The notes beneath the pieces are model-generated. The model worked only from the letters and a program-made list of their open reading frames with translations, did no database searches and was not told the DNA's origin. From Kitasatospora humi (lineage in GTDB: Bacteria > Actinomycetota > Actinomycetes > Streptomycetales > Streptomycetaceae), in NCBI RefSeq assembly GCF_020907985.1, contig NZ_JAJJPA010000046.1:1-50223 (forward strand): a DNA stretch of 50,223 bases, read 5' to 3'. Positions 26,570 through 33,743 of this stretch are shown in pieces. The position numbers were made by a program, and so were the translations under genes. Each line of letters starts with the position of its first letter. The first letter of the stretch is position 1.

Positions 26570-28016
26570 CGCCCCCGCCCGCCGCCACCGGCCGGTAGCC
26601 TGCCGCCGCCAGCCCCTGCTCGACGGCGAGTTGCTCGCTCCTGGGCACCGGGAAGTCATCCGGCTGGTCCAGTGCCGCCACCCAGTCCGCCACCGGCCGG
26701 TCGCGCGGCCCGGCCTGACCCGGATGGGTCAGGTACGGAAAGAGCGAGACCGTGCAGCGGCCGGTCAGCTGCGGGGCCAGCGCATTCGCGGCCGCCACCC
26801 GGGCGCCGTCCGGGATCACCGCCAGCACCCGGCGGGCCGCCACCACCTGGGCGGACGGCCCCGACAGGTCCGGCACCGGGGCGGCCGACAGCGCGACGAC
26901 CAGCACCGCACCCGGTATCCAGCGCAGCAACCGCGGCTCGGTGGCCCGTGCCACCGCCGACCGCCTCACCTCCAGCCGGAGACCGCCCGCACCGGCCGGC
27001 TCGCGCGGTGGCGCAGCGGCGAGCACCACCGGCCGCACCGCACGGCGGCGGATCCGGCGCAGCCCGTCCAGCAGCGCGGTGAAGAGCACCGGCATCAGCA
27101 CCGCGTTGTAGTGCTGCCCGGTGGTCCAGTAGGCCGGGTCGAGGCTCCAGAAGCGGGCCGCCAGCGGCAGCACCAGCAGCAGCGCGATCGGCGAGCGCAG
27201 CGCCAGCAGCAGGGTGGGTGCCAGCAGCGCGGCCACCGTGCGCCACTTCACGACCGGCCGGACCAGCCGGGCGACCGGGTCGCCGCCGTGCCACGCGGCG
27301 CCGGCGCCGTAGGTGTAGTGCCCACCCGGGTTGACCGCGGGCACGATCAGCAGCACGGCCAGCACCGTGCCCAGCACCGCCACCAGCACCGCGGCGAGCC
27401 CCAGCGCCCGGCGGCGGCCGGCCAGCCAGACGTAGCCGCCGATCCCGGCGAGCAGCAGCCCCTGGTCCTCCTTGACCAGCAGCAGCGGCAGCCCCCAGCA
27501 GACCGCGGCCCACCAGCGGCCGCGGGCCAGCGCGACCACCGACCAGGCCGCCAGCGGCACGGCCAGCGCCACCTCGTGCACGTCGAAGGCGTCCGCCCGC
27601 CACAGCCCCCACGAGAAGCCGTACGCCAGTCCGATCGCCACGCCCCGGCGGCGTCCCAGCAGTTCCGCCGCCAGGGCGCTGATCGGCACGGTGGAGAGTG
27701 CCAGCAGCAGCGCCTGCGCCACCAGCAGCGTGACGGCGCTCGGCCACAGCCGGTAGACCGGCGCCAGCACCGCCAGCAGCGGGCTGAAGTGGTCACCCAG
27801 GAGGTCGAAGCCGGTTCCCTTGAGGGTGGCCGTCGGCGGGCGCAGGCCCGCGTAGCCGCGCACCCCCTGCTCGAAGATCCCCAGATCGAAGCCGGTGGTC
27901 TCCATCCGCCACTGCCGGGGCACCGCAAGGGCCAGCTGGAACAGCGCGACCGGTACGGCCACCAGCCAATGGATCGGGAATGGCCGGTAGTCGGCGCAGC
28001 CGAATCGTGGATTCAC
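26544..28016 (-). CDS. DUF2079 polytopic membrane protein
   Basis: A 490-residue protein with about 10-12 membrane helices. MNPRFGCADYRPFPIHWLV opens the first; METTGFDLGIFEQGVRGYA and GDHFSPLLAVLAPVYRLWPS are the DUF2079 signature loops, resembling GT-C glycosyltransferases in which Asp/Glu residues in the first outer loop are catalytic. DAFDVHEVALAVPLAAWS and LVKEDQGLLLAG also fit. It may be a lipid-linked sugar transferase, unproven. It lies between a kinase gene and its presumed regulator gene, facing the kinase, so it shares the divergent promoter region with the regulator and may be under its control. Confidence 0.85.
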   Translation of the reverse strand: MNPRFGCADYRPFPIHWLVAVPVALFQLALAVPRQWRMETTGFDLGIFEQGVRGYAGLRPPTATLKGTGFDLLGDHFSPLLAVLAPVYRLWPSAVTLLVAQALLLALSTVPISALAAELLGRRRGVAIGLAYGFSWGLWRADAFDVHEVALAVPLAAWSVVALARGRWWAAVCWGLPLLLVKEDQGLLLAGIGGYVWLAGRRRALGLAAVLVAVLGTVLAVLLIVPAVNPGGHYTYGAGAAWHGGDPVARLVRPVVKWRTVAALLAPTLLLALRSPIALLLVLPLAARFWSLDPAYWTTGQHYNAVLMPVLFTALLDGLRRIRRRAVRPVVLAAAPPREPAGAGGLRLEVRRSAVARATEPRLLRWIPGAVLVVALSAAPVPDLSGPSAQVVAARRVLAVIPDGARVAAANALAPQLTGRCTVSLFPYLTHPGQAGPRDRPVADWVAALDQPDDFPVPRSEQLAVEQGLAAAGYRPVAAGGGVTVWRWAA

Positions 28017-28042
28017 CCGGGTGACGTTAGGAAAACGCTACT

Positions 28043-28092
28043 GAACAATTCCTGAACGAAGCTGAGGAATTCTTCAGACCGGAGAATTCCGG
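28043..28092. promoter_or_regulatory. Candidate operator cluster, AATT-centred
   Basis: Three AATT-centred sites lie in an AT-rich patch of the 127-base divergent gap: CTGAACAATTCCTGAAC, TGAGGAATTCTTCA (near-palindrome) and CCGGAGAATTCCGG. Centres are 21 and 17 bases apart, near two helical turns. They would suit an OmpR-type dimer series that autoregulates the downstream regulator and the DUF2079 gene. Confidence 0.45.
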
Positions 28093-28131
28093 CACATCGG
28101 GCACCGGGCTTTCCGTGGCCGGAAAGCGGCC

Positions 28132-28137
28132 TATTCT
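28132..28137 (+). promoter_or_regulatory. -10 box of response regulator gene
   Basis: TATTCT, 6 nt before GTG 28144; candidate leaderless promoter. Confidence 0.5.
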
Positions 28138-28143
28138 GATCGG

Positions 28144-28821
28144 GTGCGCCTGCTACTGGTCGAGGATGAAGAGCGGCTCGCCCAGTCCCTGGGTCAGGGG
28201 CTGCGGGCCGAGGGATACGCGGTGGATGTGGCCGGGGACGGCCCGAGCGGTCTGGAACGGGCCCGCTCGGGGCAGTACGCGGTCGTGGTGCTGGACCTGA
28301 TGCTGCCCGGCCTGAACGGCTTCCGGGTCTGCCAGGAACTGCGTCTGGACCGCAATCCGGTGCCGATCCTGATGCTCACCGCCAAGAACGGCGAGTACGA
28401 CGAGGCCGAGGCGCTGGACTGCGGCGCCGACGACTTCCTCAGCAAGCCGTTCTCCCACGTGGTGCTCACCGCCCGGCTGCGCGCCCTGCTGCGGCGCGGC
28501 GCGACCGTGCGGCCCGGCGTGCTGGCCGTGGCCGACCTGCGGATCGACCCGGCAGCCCGGCGCTGCACCGTGGCAGGGGCCCAGTTGCGGCTCACCGTCA
28601 AGGAGTTCGGGGTGCTGGAGTGCCTGGCCCGGCAGCCCGACCAGGCGGTGCCCAAGACCGAGATCCTGGACGCGGTCTGGGACTCGGCCTTCCGGGGCGA
28701 CGTCAACATCGTCGAGGTGTACATCGCCGCGCTGCGCCGCAAGCTGGACCGGGCGGGAGCGCGGTGCCTGATCGAGACGGTGCGCGGCATCGGCTACCGG
28801 CTGGTGCCGCGCACCGGCTGA
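28144..28821 (+). CDS. OmpR-family response regulator
   Basis: A 225-residue two-domain regulator. Receiver: acidic pair in LLLVEDEERLAQS, phosphorylated Asp51 in VVVLDLMLPGLNGF, Thr79 in LMLTAKNG, Lys101 in DDFLSKPFS. The winged-helix effector has LTVKEFGVLECLARQPDQAV and the recognition helix region VNIVEVYIAALRRKLD, ending in the usual RGIGYRLV. Start is GTG, with no Shine-Dalgarno site and a -10 box 6 nt upstream. The pairing with the kinase at 25106 is inferred from family match and proximity. Confidence 0.95.
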   Translation: MRLLLVEDEERLAQSLGQGLRAEGYAVDVAGDGPSGLERARSGQYAVVVLDLMLPGLNGFRVCQELRLDRNPVPILMLTAKNGEYDEAEALDCGADDFLSKPFSHVVLTARLRALLRRGATVRPGVLAVADLRIDPAARRCTVAGAQLRLTVKEFGVLECLARQPDQAVPKTEILDAVWDSAFRGDVNIVEVYIAALRRKLDRAGARCLIETVRGIGYRLVPRTG

Positions 28822-28830
28822 GCCGGCCCG

Positions 28831-29904
28831 TCAACCCAGCGGGCCGCCCATGACCGCGCAACCCTGCCAGGCGGGGTGGGAGCGGTCGGCCGGGTCGACC
28901 GTGCCGGGATGGGTGGTGAGCGGGCCGGTGCCGCCGGGGGCCAGTGGCTGGAAGTACTCGGACTGCACGGCGTCGCAGGCGCTCGGGCCGGCCTGCTGGA
29001 CGGTGTCGACCACCCGCAGTCGGCCGACCGCCAGGTCGGCGCGGTCCAGGTCGAACCGGACCTCGCGGCGGATGCTGTAGAGCGTGACCGGGCCGTTCAC
29101 CGTCACTCCGGCCGGGCGGAGCGCGTAGACCAGGGTGTGGTCGGCGGTCAGTTCCAGGGTGGAGGCGCTCAGTTCACGCACCGTCACCGCGCCGGCCACC
29201 TTGACCGTGTCGCTGGCCAGCGCCACCTTCATCGGGTCGAACCGGACCATCCAGCCGGTCACCGTGTGGTGCTGGTCGTCGCCGGGGGCCGTGGTGCTCT
29301 GGTCGAACTGGTTCTGCTCGCCCTGCGTCACCAGGGACCGCACCGGCGCCGTCTCGCCCTGGGCCAGCACCGCCGGGGAGAGCTCGGAGGCCACCAGGTA
29401 GCGGCGCACGGTGTCCACCGCGGCGTTCACCTGGGCCTGGGTGAAGTGCGCGGTGCTGGTGCGGGCGGCAGGCAGGCCGAAGCCCGCGCTGCCGTCCGCG
29501 TAGCCCGCCGCGGCCGCGAGGTTGGCGAACGGGCTGCTCGGGTCGACGGTCGGCACGCCGCCGGAGGCCGGGGTGAGCACGGTCAACTCGCTGGTGAGCT
29601 GGCTGCCGCCGGTGCCGAGCGGCTCGGGCCGCGGGCCGGTGAACCCGAAGTACACGGCCGTGCCGAACGCCACCACGACGAGCAGCAGCAGGATCAGCGC
29701 CTGCCGGGGCAGCGAGCCGAGCAGCCCGAAGCCCCCCTTGTGCCGGATCCCGCGCGGGGCGCCGCCGAGGCGCTCCACGGCGGACAGCTCGGTGATCCGG
29801 GCAGCGCGGACGAACGACTCGTCGAAGACGACGGATCGGTATTCGTCATCGCTTCCGGAACCGCCCTCGGGCACACCCTCCGGAGGCTCACCCGGGTCAC
29901 CCAT
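28831..29904 (-). CDS. Single-pass membrane protein, N-terminal SVVFDESF motif
   Basis: A 357-residue protein with an acidic N-terminus holding DDEYRSVVFDESFVRAARI, then one membrane helix (ALILLLLVVVAFGTAVYFGF, about 68-90) and a 260-residue external domain rich in beta-like strands (FTQAQVNAAVDTVRRYLVAS, STLELTADHTLVYALRP, YSIRREVRFDLDRADL). The outer part resembles nothing I can name; two Cys (SACDAV and WQGCAVMG) could bridge. The next gene upstream shares the N-terminal motif. The ATG is 6 nt after TACCCT. Conserved near proA in streptomycetes as far as I recall. Confidence 0.75.
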   Translation of the reverse strand: MGDPGEPPEGVPEGGSGSDDEYRSVVFDESFVRAARITELSAVERLGGAPRGIRHKGGFGLLGSLPRQALILLLLVVVAFGTAVYFGFTGPRPEPLGTGGSQLTSELTVLTPASGGVPTVDPSSPFANLAAAAGYADGSAGFGLPAARTSTAHFTQAQVNAAVDTVRRYLVASELSPAVLAQGETAPVRSLVTQGEQNQFDQSTTAPGDDQHHTVTGWMVRFDPMKVALASDTVKVAGAVTVRELSASTLELTADHTLVYALRPAGVTVNGPVTLYSIRREVRFDLDRADLAVGRLRVVDTVQQAGPSACDAVQSEYFQPLAPGGTGPLTTHPGTVDPADRSHPAWQGCAVMGGPLG

Positions 29905-29910
29905 GGATCC

Positions 29911-29916
29911 AGGGTA
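29911..29916 (-). promoter_or_regulatory. -10 box of membrane protein gene
   Basis: TACCCT on the minus strand, 6 nt before ATG 29904; TTCCGG about 17 bases further up may act as a weak -35. Candidate leaderless promoter. Confidence 0.45.
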
Positions 29917-29976
29917 GAGCGCGCGGCGGGCCCGGAACGAGGTCCCGGCACCACCTTTCGCGGTCGATCCGCCCGG

Positions 29977-30558
29977 TCACCCCGCGGGCTGCGGAGCGGC
30001 CGAGCCGACCGGGTCGGCCCGGGCCGCGGTCGGTGCCGGAGTGGCCGGGCCGCTGGTGCCGATCAGCGGCCGGCGCCCCGGGGAGTTGCCGGAGCCGCGG
30101 TACACGGCGGCCACCGCGACCGCCACCAGGCTGACCCCCATGACGATCACCAGCACCCAGGCCAGCGGGCGGTGCCAGCGCTGCTGGGCGACCTGCCCGC
30201 GGGCGGCCGAGCGCGCTCCGCCGCCGGGCCACCGGACGGCCCGGCGGCGGCCCAGGTCCAGGCCGGAGCCGACCCAGGGATCGGTGTAGATCCGGTCTTC
30301 CTCGCTGCCGGGGTGCGGGCGCAGTTCCAGCGGCAGGCCGTCGTAGTGCTCACCGGCCGGTTCGCGGGCCCAGCCGGCGCCCGCGGGCTCCTCGTTGCGG
30401 GCCTCGGCGGCGGCCAGCTGCCGCTCTCTGGCGCTGGGCTCGTGCACGGCGGCGGAACGGATGAAAGCCTCGTCAAGGACCACGGTGGCGAACTCGTCGT
30501 CCGCGTCACCGTGGTCAGCGCCGTCGGAGTACGGCGAGCCCCCCAAGTCCTCAGCCAC
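29977..30558 (-). CDS. Single-pass membrane protein sharing the N-terminal motif
   Basis: A 193-residue protein. Its N-terminus has DDEFATVVLDEAFIRSAAV, matching the neighbour (DDEYRSVVFDESFVRAARI) at most positions, both followed by E-x-SA-x-ER. A 60-residue charged linker, one membrane helix (PLAWVLVIVMGVSLVAVAVAAVY, near 130-152) and a short Pro/Ala-rich outer tail follow. Start is GTG 30558, 6 nt after TACGCT, with no ribosome site. The shared cytoplasmic motif suggests that both proteins bind the same inner partner. Confidence 0.72.
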   Translation of the reverse strand: MAEDLGGSPYSDGADHGDADDEFATVVLDEAFIRSAAVHEPSARERQLAAAEARNEEPAGAGWAREPAGEHYDGLPLELRPHPGSEEDRIYTDPWVGSGLDLGRRRAVRWPGGGARSAARGQVAQQRWHRPLAWVLVIVMGVSLVAVAVAAVYRGSGNSPGRRPLIGTSGPATPAPTAARADPVGSAAPQPAG

Positions 30559-30564
30559 GGACTC

Positions 30565-30570
30565 AGCGTA
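30565..30570 (-). promoter_or_regulatory. -10 box of second membrane protein gene
   Basis: TACGCT on the minus strand, 6 nt before GTG 30558; candidate leaderless promoter. Confidence 0.45.
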
Positions 30571-30630
30571 TTACCGGGCGCGTGATTTGTCTGTGGCTCC
30601 CGGCACTTGGGCTTCGTCAAGAACCGCTGC

Positions 30631-31923
30631 TCAGCCGCCGGCGGTCTGCCGGGCCTCACCGCGGACGTGTCCGTCACCAGTGACGATGTACTTGGTCGAG
30701 GTCAGCTCCGGCAGCCCCATCGGCCCCCGGGCGTGCAGCTTCTGGGTGGAGATGCCGATCTCCGCGCCGAAGCCGAACTCACTCCCGTCGGTGAAGCGGG
30801 TGGAGGCGTTGACCGCGACGGTGGTCGAGTCCACCAGCTGGGTGAAGCGGCGGGCGGCCGCCTGCGAGGTGGTGACGATCGCCTCGGTGTGCCCGGAGGA
30901 CCACTGCCGGATGTGCTCCACCGCCGCCTCCAGCGAGGGCACCACGGCGGCGGCCAGGTCCAGCGAGAGGTACTCGGCACCCCAGTCCTCGTCGGTGGCC
31001 GGGACCACGGTGGCGGGCGAGCCGGCGGCCAGTTTGAGCACCGCCTCGTCGCCGTGCACCGTCACCCCGGCCGCCGCCAGCGCGGCCAGCGCCAGCGGCA
31101 GGAACTCCTCGGCCACGTCCTGGTGCACCAGCAGGGTCTCGGCGGCGTTGCAGACGCTGACCCGCTGCGCCTTGGAGTTGAGCAGGATGCCGACCGCCAT
31201 CGCCAGGTCGGTCTGGGCGTCCACGTACACGTGGCAGTTGCCGGTGCCGGTCTCGATCACCGGCACCGTGGAGCCCTCCACGACCGTCCTGATCAGCGAG
31301 GCGCCGCCGCGCGGGATCAGCACGTCCACCAGGCCGCGGGCCCGCATCAGCTCGGTCACCGAGTCCCGGCTCTCCCCCGGCACCAGCTGCACGGCGTCGG
31401 CCGGCAGTCCGGCCGCCTCGACGGCCTCGCGGACCACCGCGACCAGGGCGGTGTTGGAGCGGTAGGCGGAGGCCGAGCCGCGCAGCAGCACCGCGTTGCC
31501 CGACTTCAGGCAGAGCGCGGCGGCGTCCACGGTGACATTGGGCCGGGCCTCGTAGACGATGCCGACCACGCCCAACGGCACCCGGACCTGGCGCACGTCC
31601 AGCCCGTTCGGCAGGGTGTAGCCGCGCACCACCTCACCGACCGGGTCGGGCAGTCCGGCGACCTTGCGCACGTCCGCGGCGATCGCGGCGATCCGCTCCG
31701 CGGTCAGGGTGAGCCGGTCGACCACCGACTCGGCGGTGCCGGCCTGCCGGGCCCGGGCGACGTCCTCGGCGTTGGCGGCGGTGATCTCCGCGCCGCGCGC
31801 CACCAGCGCGTCGGCGATCGCCAGCAGCGCGGCGTCCTTGGCCGAACGCGGCAGCGGGGCGAGTGCGGCCGCGGCGGTCCGGGCGCGGCGCGCGGCGGCG
31901 AGGACGGGGCTGTCGATGCTCAT
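30631..31923 (-). CDS. proA: Gamma-glutamyl phosphate reductase
   Basis: A 430-residue aldehyde-dehydrogenase-fold enzyme, second step of proline synthesis from glutamate. VPLGVVGIVYEARPNVTVDA is the cofactor-binding segment, and the catalytic Cys is in KAQRVSVCNAAETLLVH. The C-terminus holds STRFTDGSEFGFGAEIGIST and RGPMGLPELTSTKYIV, both family landmarks. A TAGGCT box 6 nt before ATG 31923 points to its own leaderless transcript, in addition to any read-through from proB, which is 570 bases upstream with a small gene between. Confidence 0.97.
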   Translation of the reverse strand: MSIDSPVLAAARRARTAAAALAPLPRSAKDAALLAIADALVARGAEITAANAEDVARARQAGTAESVVDRLTLTAERIAAIAADVRKVAGLPDPVGEVVRGYTLPNGLDVRQVRVPLGVVGIVYEARPNVTVDAAALCLKSGNAVLLRGSASAYRSNTALVAVVREAVEAAGLPADAVQLVPGESRDSVTELMRARGLVDVLIPRGGASLIRTVVEGSTVPVIETGTGNCHVYVDAQTDLAMAVGILLNSKAQRVSVCNAAETLLVHQDVAEEFLPLALAALAAAGVTVHGDEAVLKLAAGSPATVVPATDEDWGAEYLSLDLAAAVVPSLEAAVEHIRQWSSGHTEAIVTTSQAAARRFTQLVDSTTVAVNASTRFTDGSEFGFGAEIGISTQKLHARGPMGLPELTSTKYIVTGDGHVRGEARQTAGG

Positions 31924-31929
31924 GCCCGA

Positions 31930-31935
31930 AGCCTA
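31930..31935 (-). promoter_or_regulatory. -10 box of proA
   Basis: TAGGCT on the minus strand, 6 nt before ATG 31923; TTCCGG at 31960-31955 is a possible weak -35. Confidence 0.45.
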
Positions 31936-31987
31936 ACGACTGCCGCGCGGCCGCCCGGAAACCCTTCCACGCGTTGAGACGGCCGGG

Positions 31988-32422
31988 TCAGTACGGGTGC
32001 ACCCCGCCGAGCTTCGGGGTGGGGTCACTGAAGCCCTCGGCGATCCGCTGGTGGTAGGTGGCCCGGTCGATCACCTCCAGGCCGACGATCTCCCAGGCCG
32101 GGAGTCTGGCACTGGTCCGGTGCTCGCCCCACAGGCGCAGCGCGATGGCGGCCGCGTCGTGCAGGTCGCGGGCCTCCTCCCAGTAGCGGATCTCCGCGTG
32201 GTCGGCGGCGTAGCGGGCGGTCAGGAAGAACGAGTGGTCGTGTGCCAACCGTTCCAGCCCGGCCTTCAGCTCGGCCAGCGGGGTCACCGCTCCGGCCAGA
32301 CTCAGCACCACGTGCCACAGCCGCCCGGCCTCCGGTTGGTCCGGCACCTCGAGGTGCGGGTGCAGCTGCCGGACGATGCCGCCCGGCACCTTCGCACGCG
32401 CCTGGTCGCGCCTGAGTCTCAC
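31988..32422 (-). CDS. Conserved hypothetical protein between proB and proA
   Basis: A 144-residue soluble protein from GTG 32422, which has a strong GGAGG 7 bases upstream; a longer frame to 32677 would overlap proB and reads as noise there. The sequence has LEVPDQPEAGRLWHVVLSLA, LERLAHDHSFFLTARYAADH, then AEIRYWEEARDLHDAAAIAL and a basic-acidic tail. I know no family function. Its two-strand, two-helix periodicity suggests a compact alpha/beta fold. Placement between proB and proA on the same strand makes a link to proline synthesis or to its control possible but unproven. Confidence 0.78.
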   Translation of the reverse strand: MRLRRDQARAKVPGGIVRQLHPHLEVPDQPEAGRLWHVVLSLAGAVTPLAELKAGLERLAHDHSFFLTARYAADHAEIRYWEEARDLHDAAAIALRLWGEHRTSARLPAWEIVGLEVIDRATYHQRIAEGFSDPTPKLGGVHPY

Positions 32423-32495
32423 CGCGGCCTCCTGTTCGACACTGGTCCGGAACCGGACCGGCGCCGGCCCGGACGGGCCGTCAGCCGACGGACCG

Positions 32496-33632
32496 TCAGC
32501 CGCGCAGCACCACCAGGTCGTCCCGGTGGATGACCTCGCGCTCGTAGGCGGCGCCCAACTCCCGAGCGAGGTCCCGGGTCGACCGTCCGAGCAGGCGCGG
32601 CAGTTCCCTCGCATCAAAGTTGACCAGGCCACGGGCCACGATGTGGCCGTTTTCGGCAAGAAGGTCCACCGGATCACCGGCGGCGAAGTCTCCGTCCACC
32701 TTGGTCACCCCGGCCGGCAGCAGCGACTTGCCGCCCTCCACCACGGCCCGCACCGCGCCCTCGTCCAGGTGCAGCGCGCCGCGCGGGGTGCTGGCGTGGG
32801 CCAGCCAGAGCAGCCGGTCGGCGCTGCGCGAGCCGGTGCGGGTGAACAGGGTGCCGGTGGGGCGGCCGGCCAGCGCGTCGGCGGCGTGCCGGGCGGCGGT
32901 GAGCACCACCGGGATGCCGGCGCCGGTGGCGATCCGGGCCGCCTCCACCTTGGTCACCATGCCGCCGGTGCCGACGCCGGCCTTGCCGGCGCTGCCGATC
33001 TGCACGTCCGCCAGGTCCTGCGGGCCGTGCACCTCGGCGATCCGCCGGGTGCCGGGCCGGCTGGGGTCGCCGTCGTAGAGGCCGTCCACGTCGGACAGCA
33101 GGATCAGCAGGTCGGCCCGGACCAGGTGGGCGACCAGCGCGGCGAGCCGGTCGTTGTCGCCGAACTTGATCTCGGCGGTGGCCACCGTGTCGTTCTCGTT
33201 GACGACCGGCACCGCGCCCATCGCCAGCAGCTGGTCCAGGGTGCGGTAGGCGTTGCGGTAGTGCGCGCGGCGGCTGGCGTCCTCGGCGGTCAGCAGCACC
33301 TGGCCGACCCGGCGGCCGTACCGGGCGAACGAGGCGGTGTAGCGGGCCACCAGCAGGCCCTGGCCGACGCTGGCGGCGGCCTGCTGGCGGGCCAGGTCCT
33401 TGGGGCGCCCGTCCAGGCCGAGCGGCGCCAGGCCGGCCGCGATCGCCCCGGAGGAGACCAGCACGATCTCCGGGGCGTCCGGCTCGCCGAGGCGCCGGGC
33501 CAGCGCGTCCACCAGCGCGTCCACCCGGTCGGCGTCCAGGCCGCCGGCCGCGGTGGTGAGCGATGAGGAGCCGACCTTGACCACGATCCGACGGGCCGTC
33601 AGGACGTCCTGACGCAGTGCCTGCTCGCTCAT
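32496..33632 (-). CDS. proB: Glutamate 5-kinase
   Basis: A 378-residue enzyme, first step of proline synthesis. The amino acid kinase domain has RRIVVKVGSSSLT at the N-terminus, IVLVSSGAIAAGL, PVVNENDTVA and FGDNDRLAALVAHLVRADLL, the glutamate- and ATP-binding segments. After residue 280 a PUA domain follows (GALHLDEGAVRAVVEGGKSL and VARGLVNFDARELPRLLG). The ATG at 33632 is preceded by GAGG. It lies just downstream of obg on the same strand, the usual streptomycete order. Confidence 0.97.
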   Translation of the reverse strand: MSEQALRQDVLTARRIVVKVGSSSLTTAAGGLDADRVDALVDALARRLGEPDAPEIVLVSSGAIAAGLAPLGLDGRPKDLARQQAAASVGQGLLVARYTASFARYGRRVGQVLLTAEDASRRAHYRNAYRTLDQLLAMGAVPVVNENDTVATAEIKFGDNDRLAALVAHLVRADLLILLSDVDGLYDGDPSRPGTRRIAEVHGPQDLADVQIGSAGKAGVGTGGMVTKVEAARIATGAGIPVVLTAARHAADALAGRPTGTLFTRTGSRSADRLLWLAHASTPRGALHLDEGAVRAVVEGGKSLLPAGVTKVDGDFAAGDPVDLLAENGHIVARGLVNFDARELPRLLGRSTRDLARELGAAYEREVIHRDDLVVLRG

Positions 33633-33743
33633 CGCCCTACCTCGCTGCTGCTGATTCCGGCTCCGCTGTCCGCGGGCAATCTACGCGAAAACCCCAGCTG
33701 AGCCCCAAGCCTTTCAGGAGGTGGGACCCGTCGGACCAGGAGG

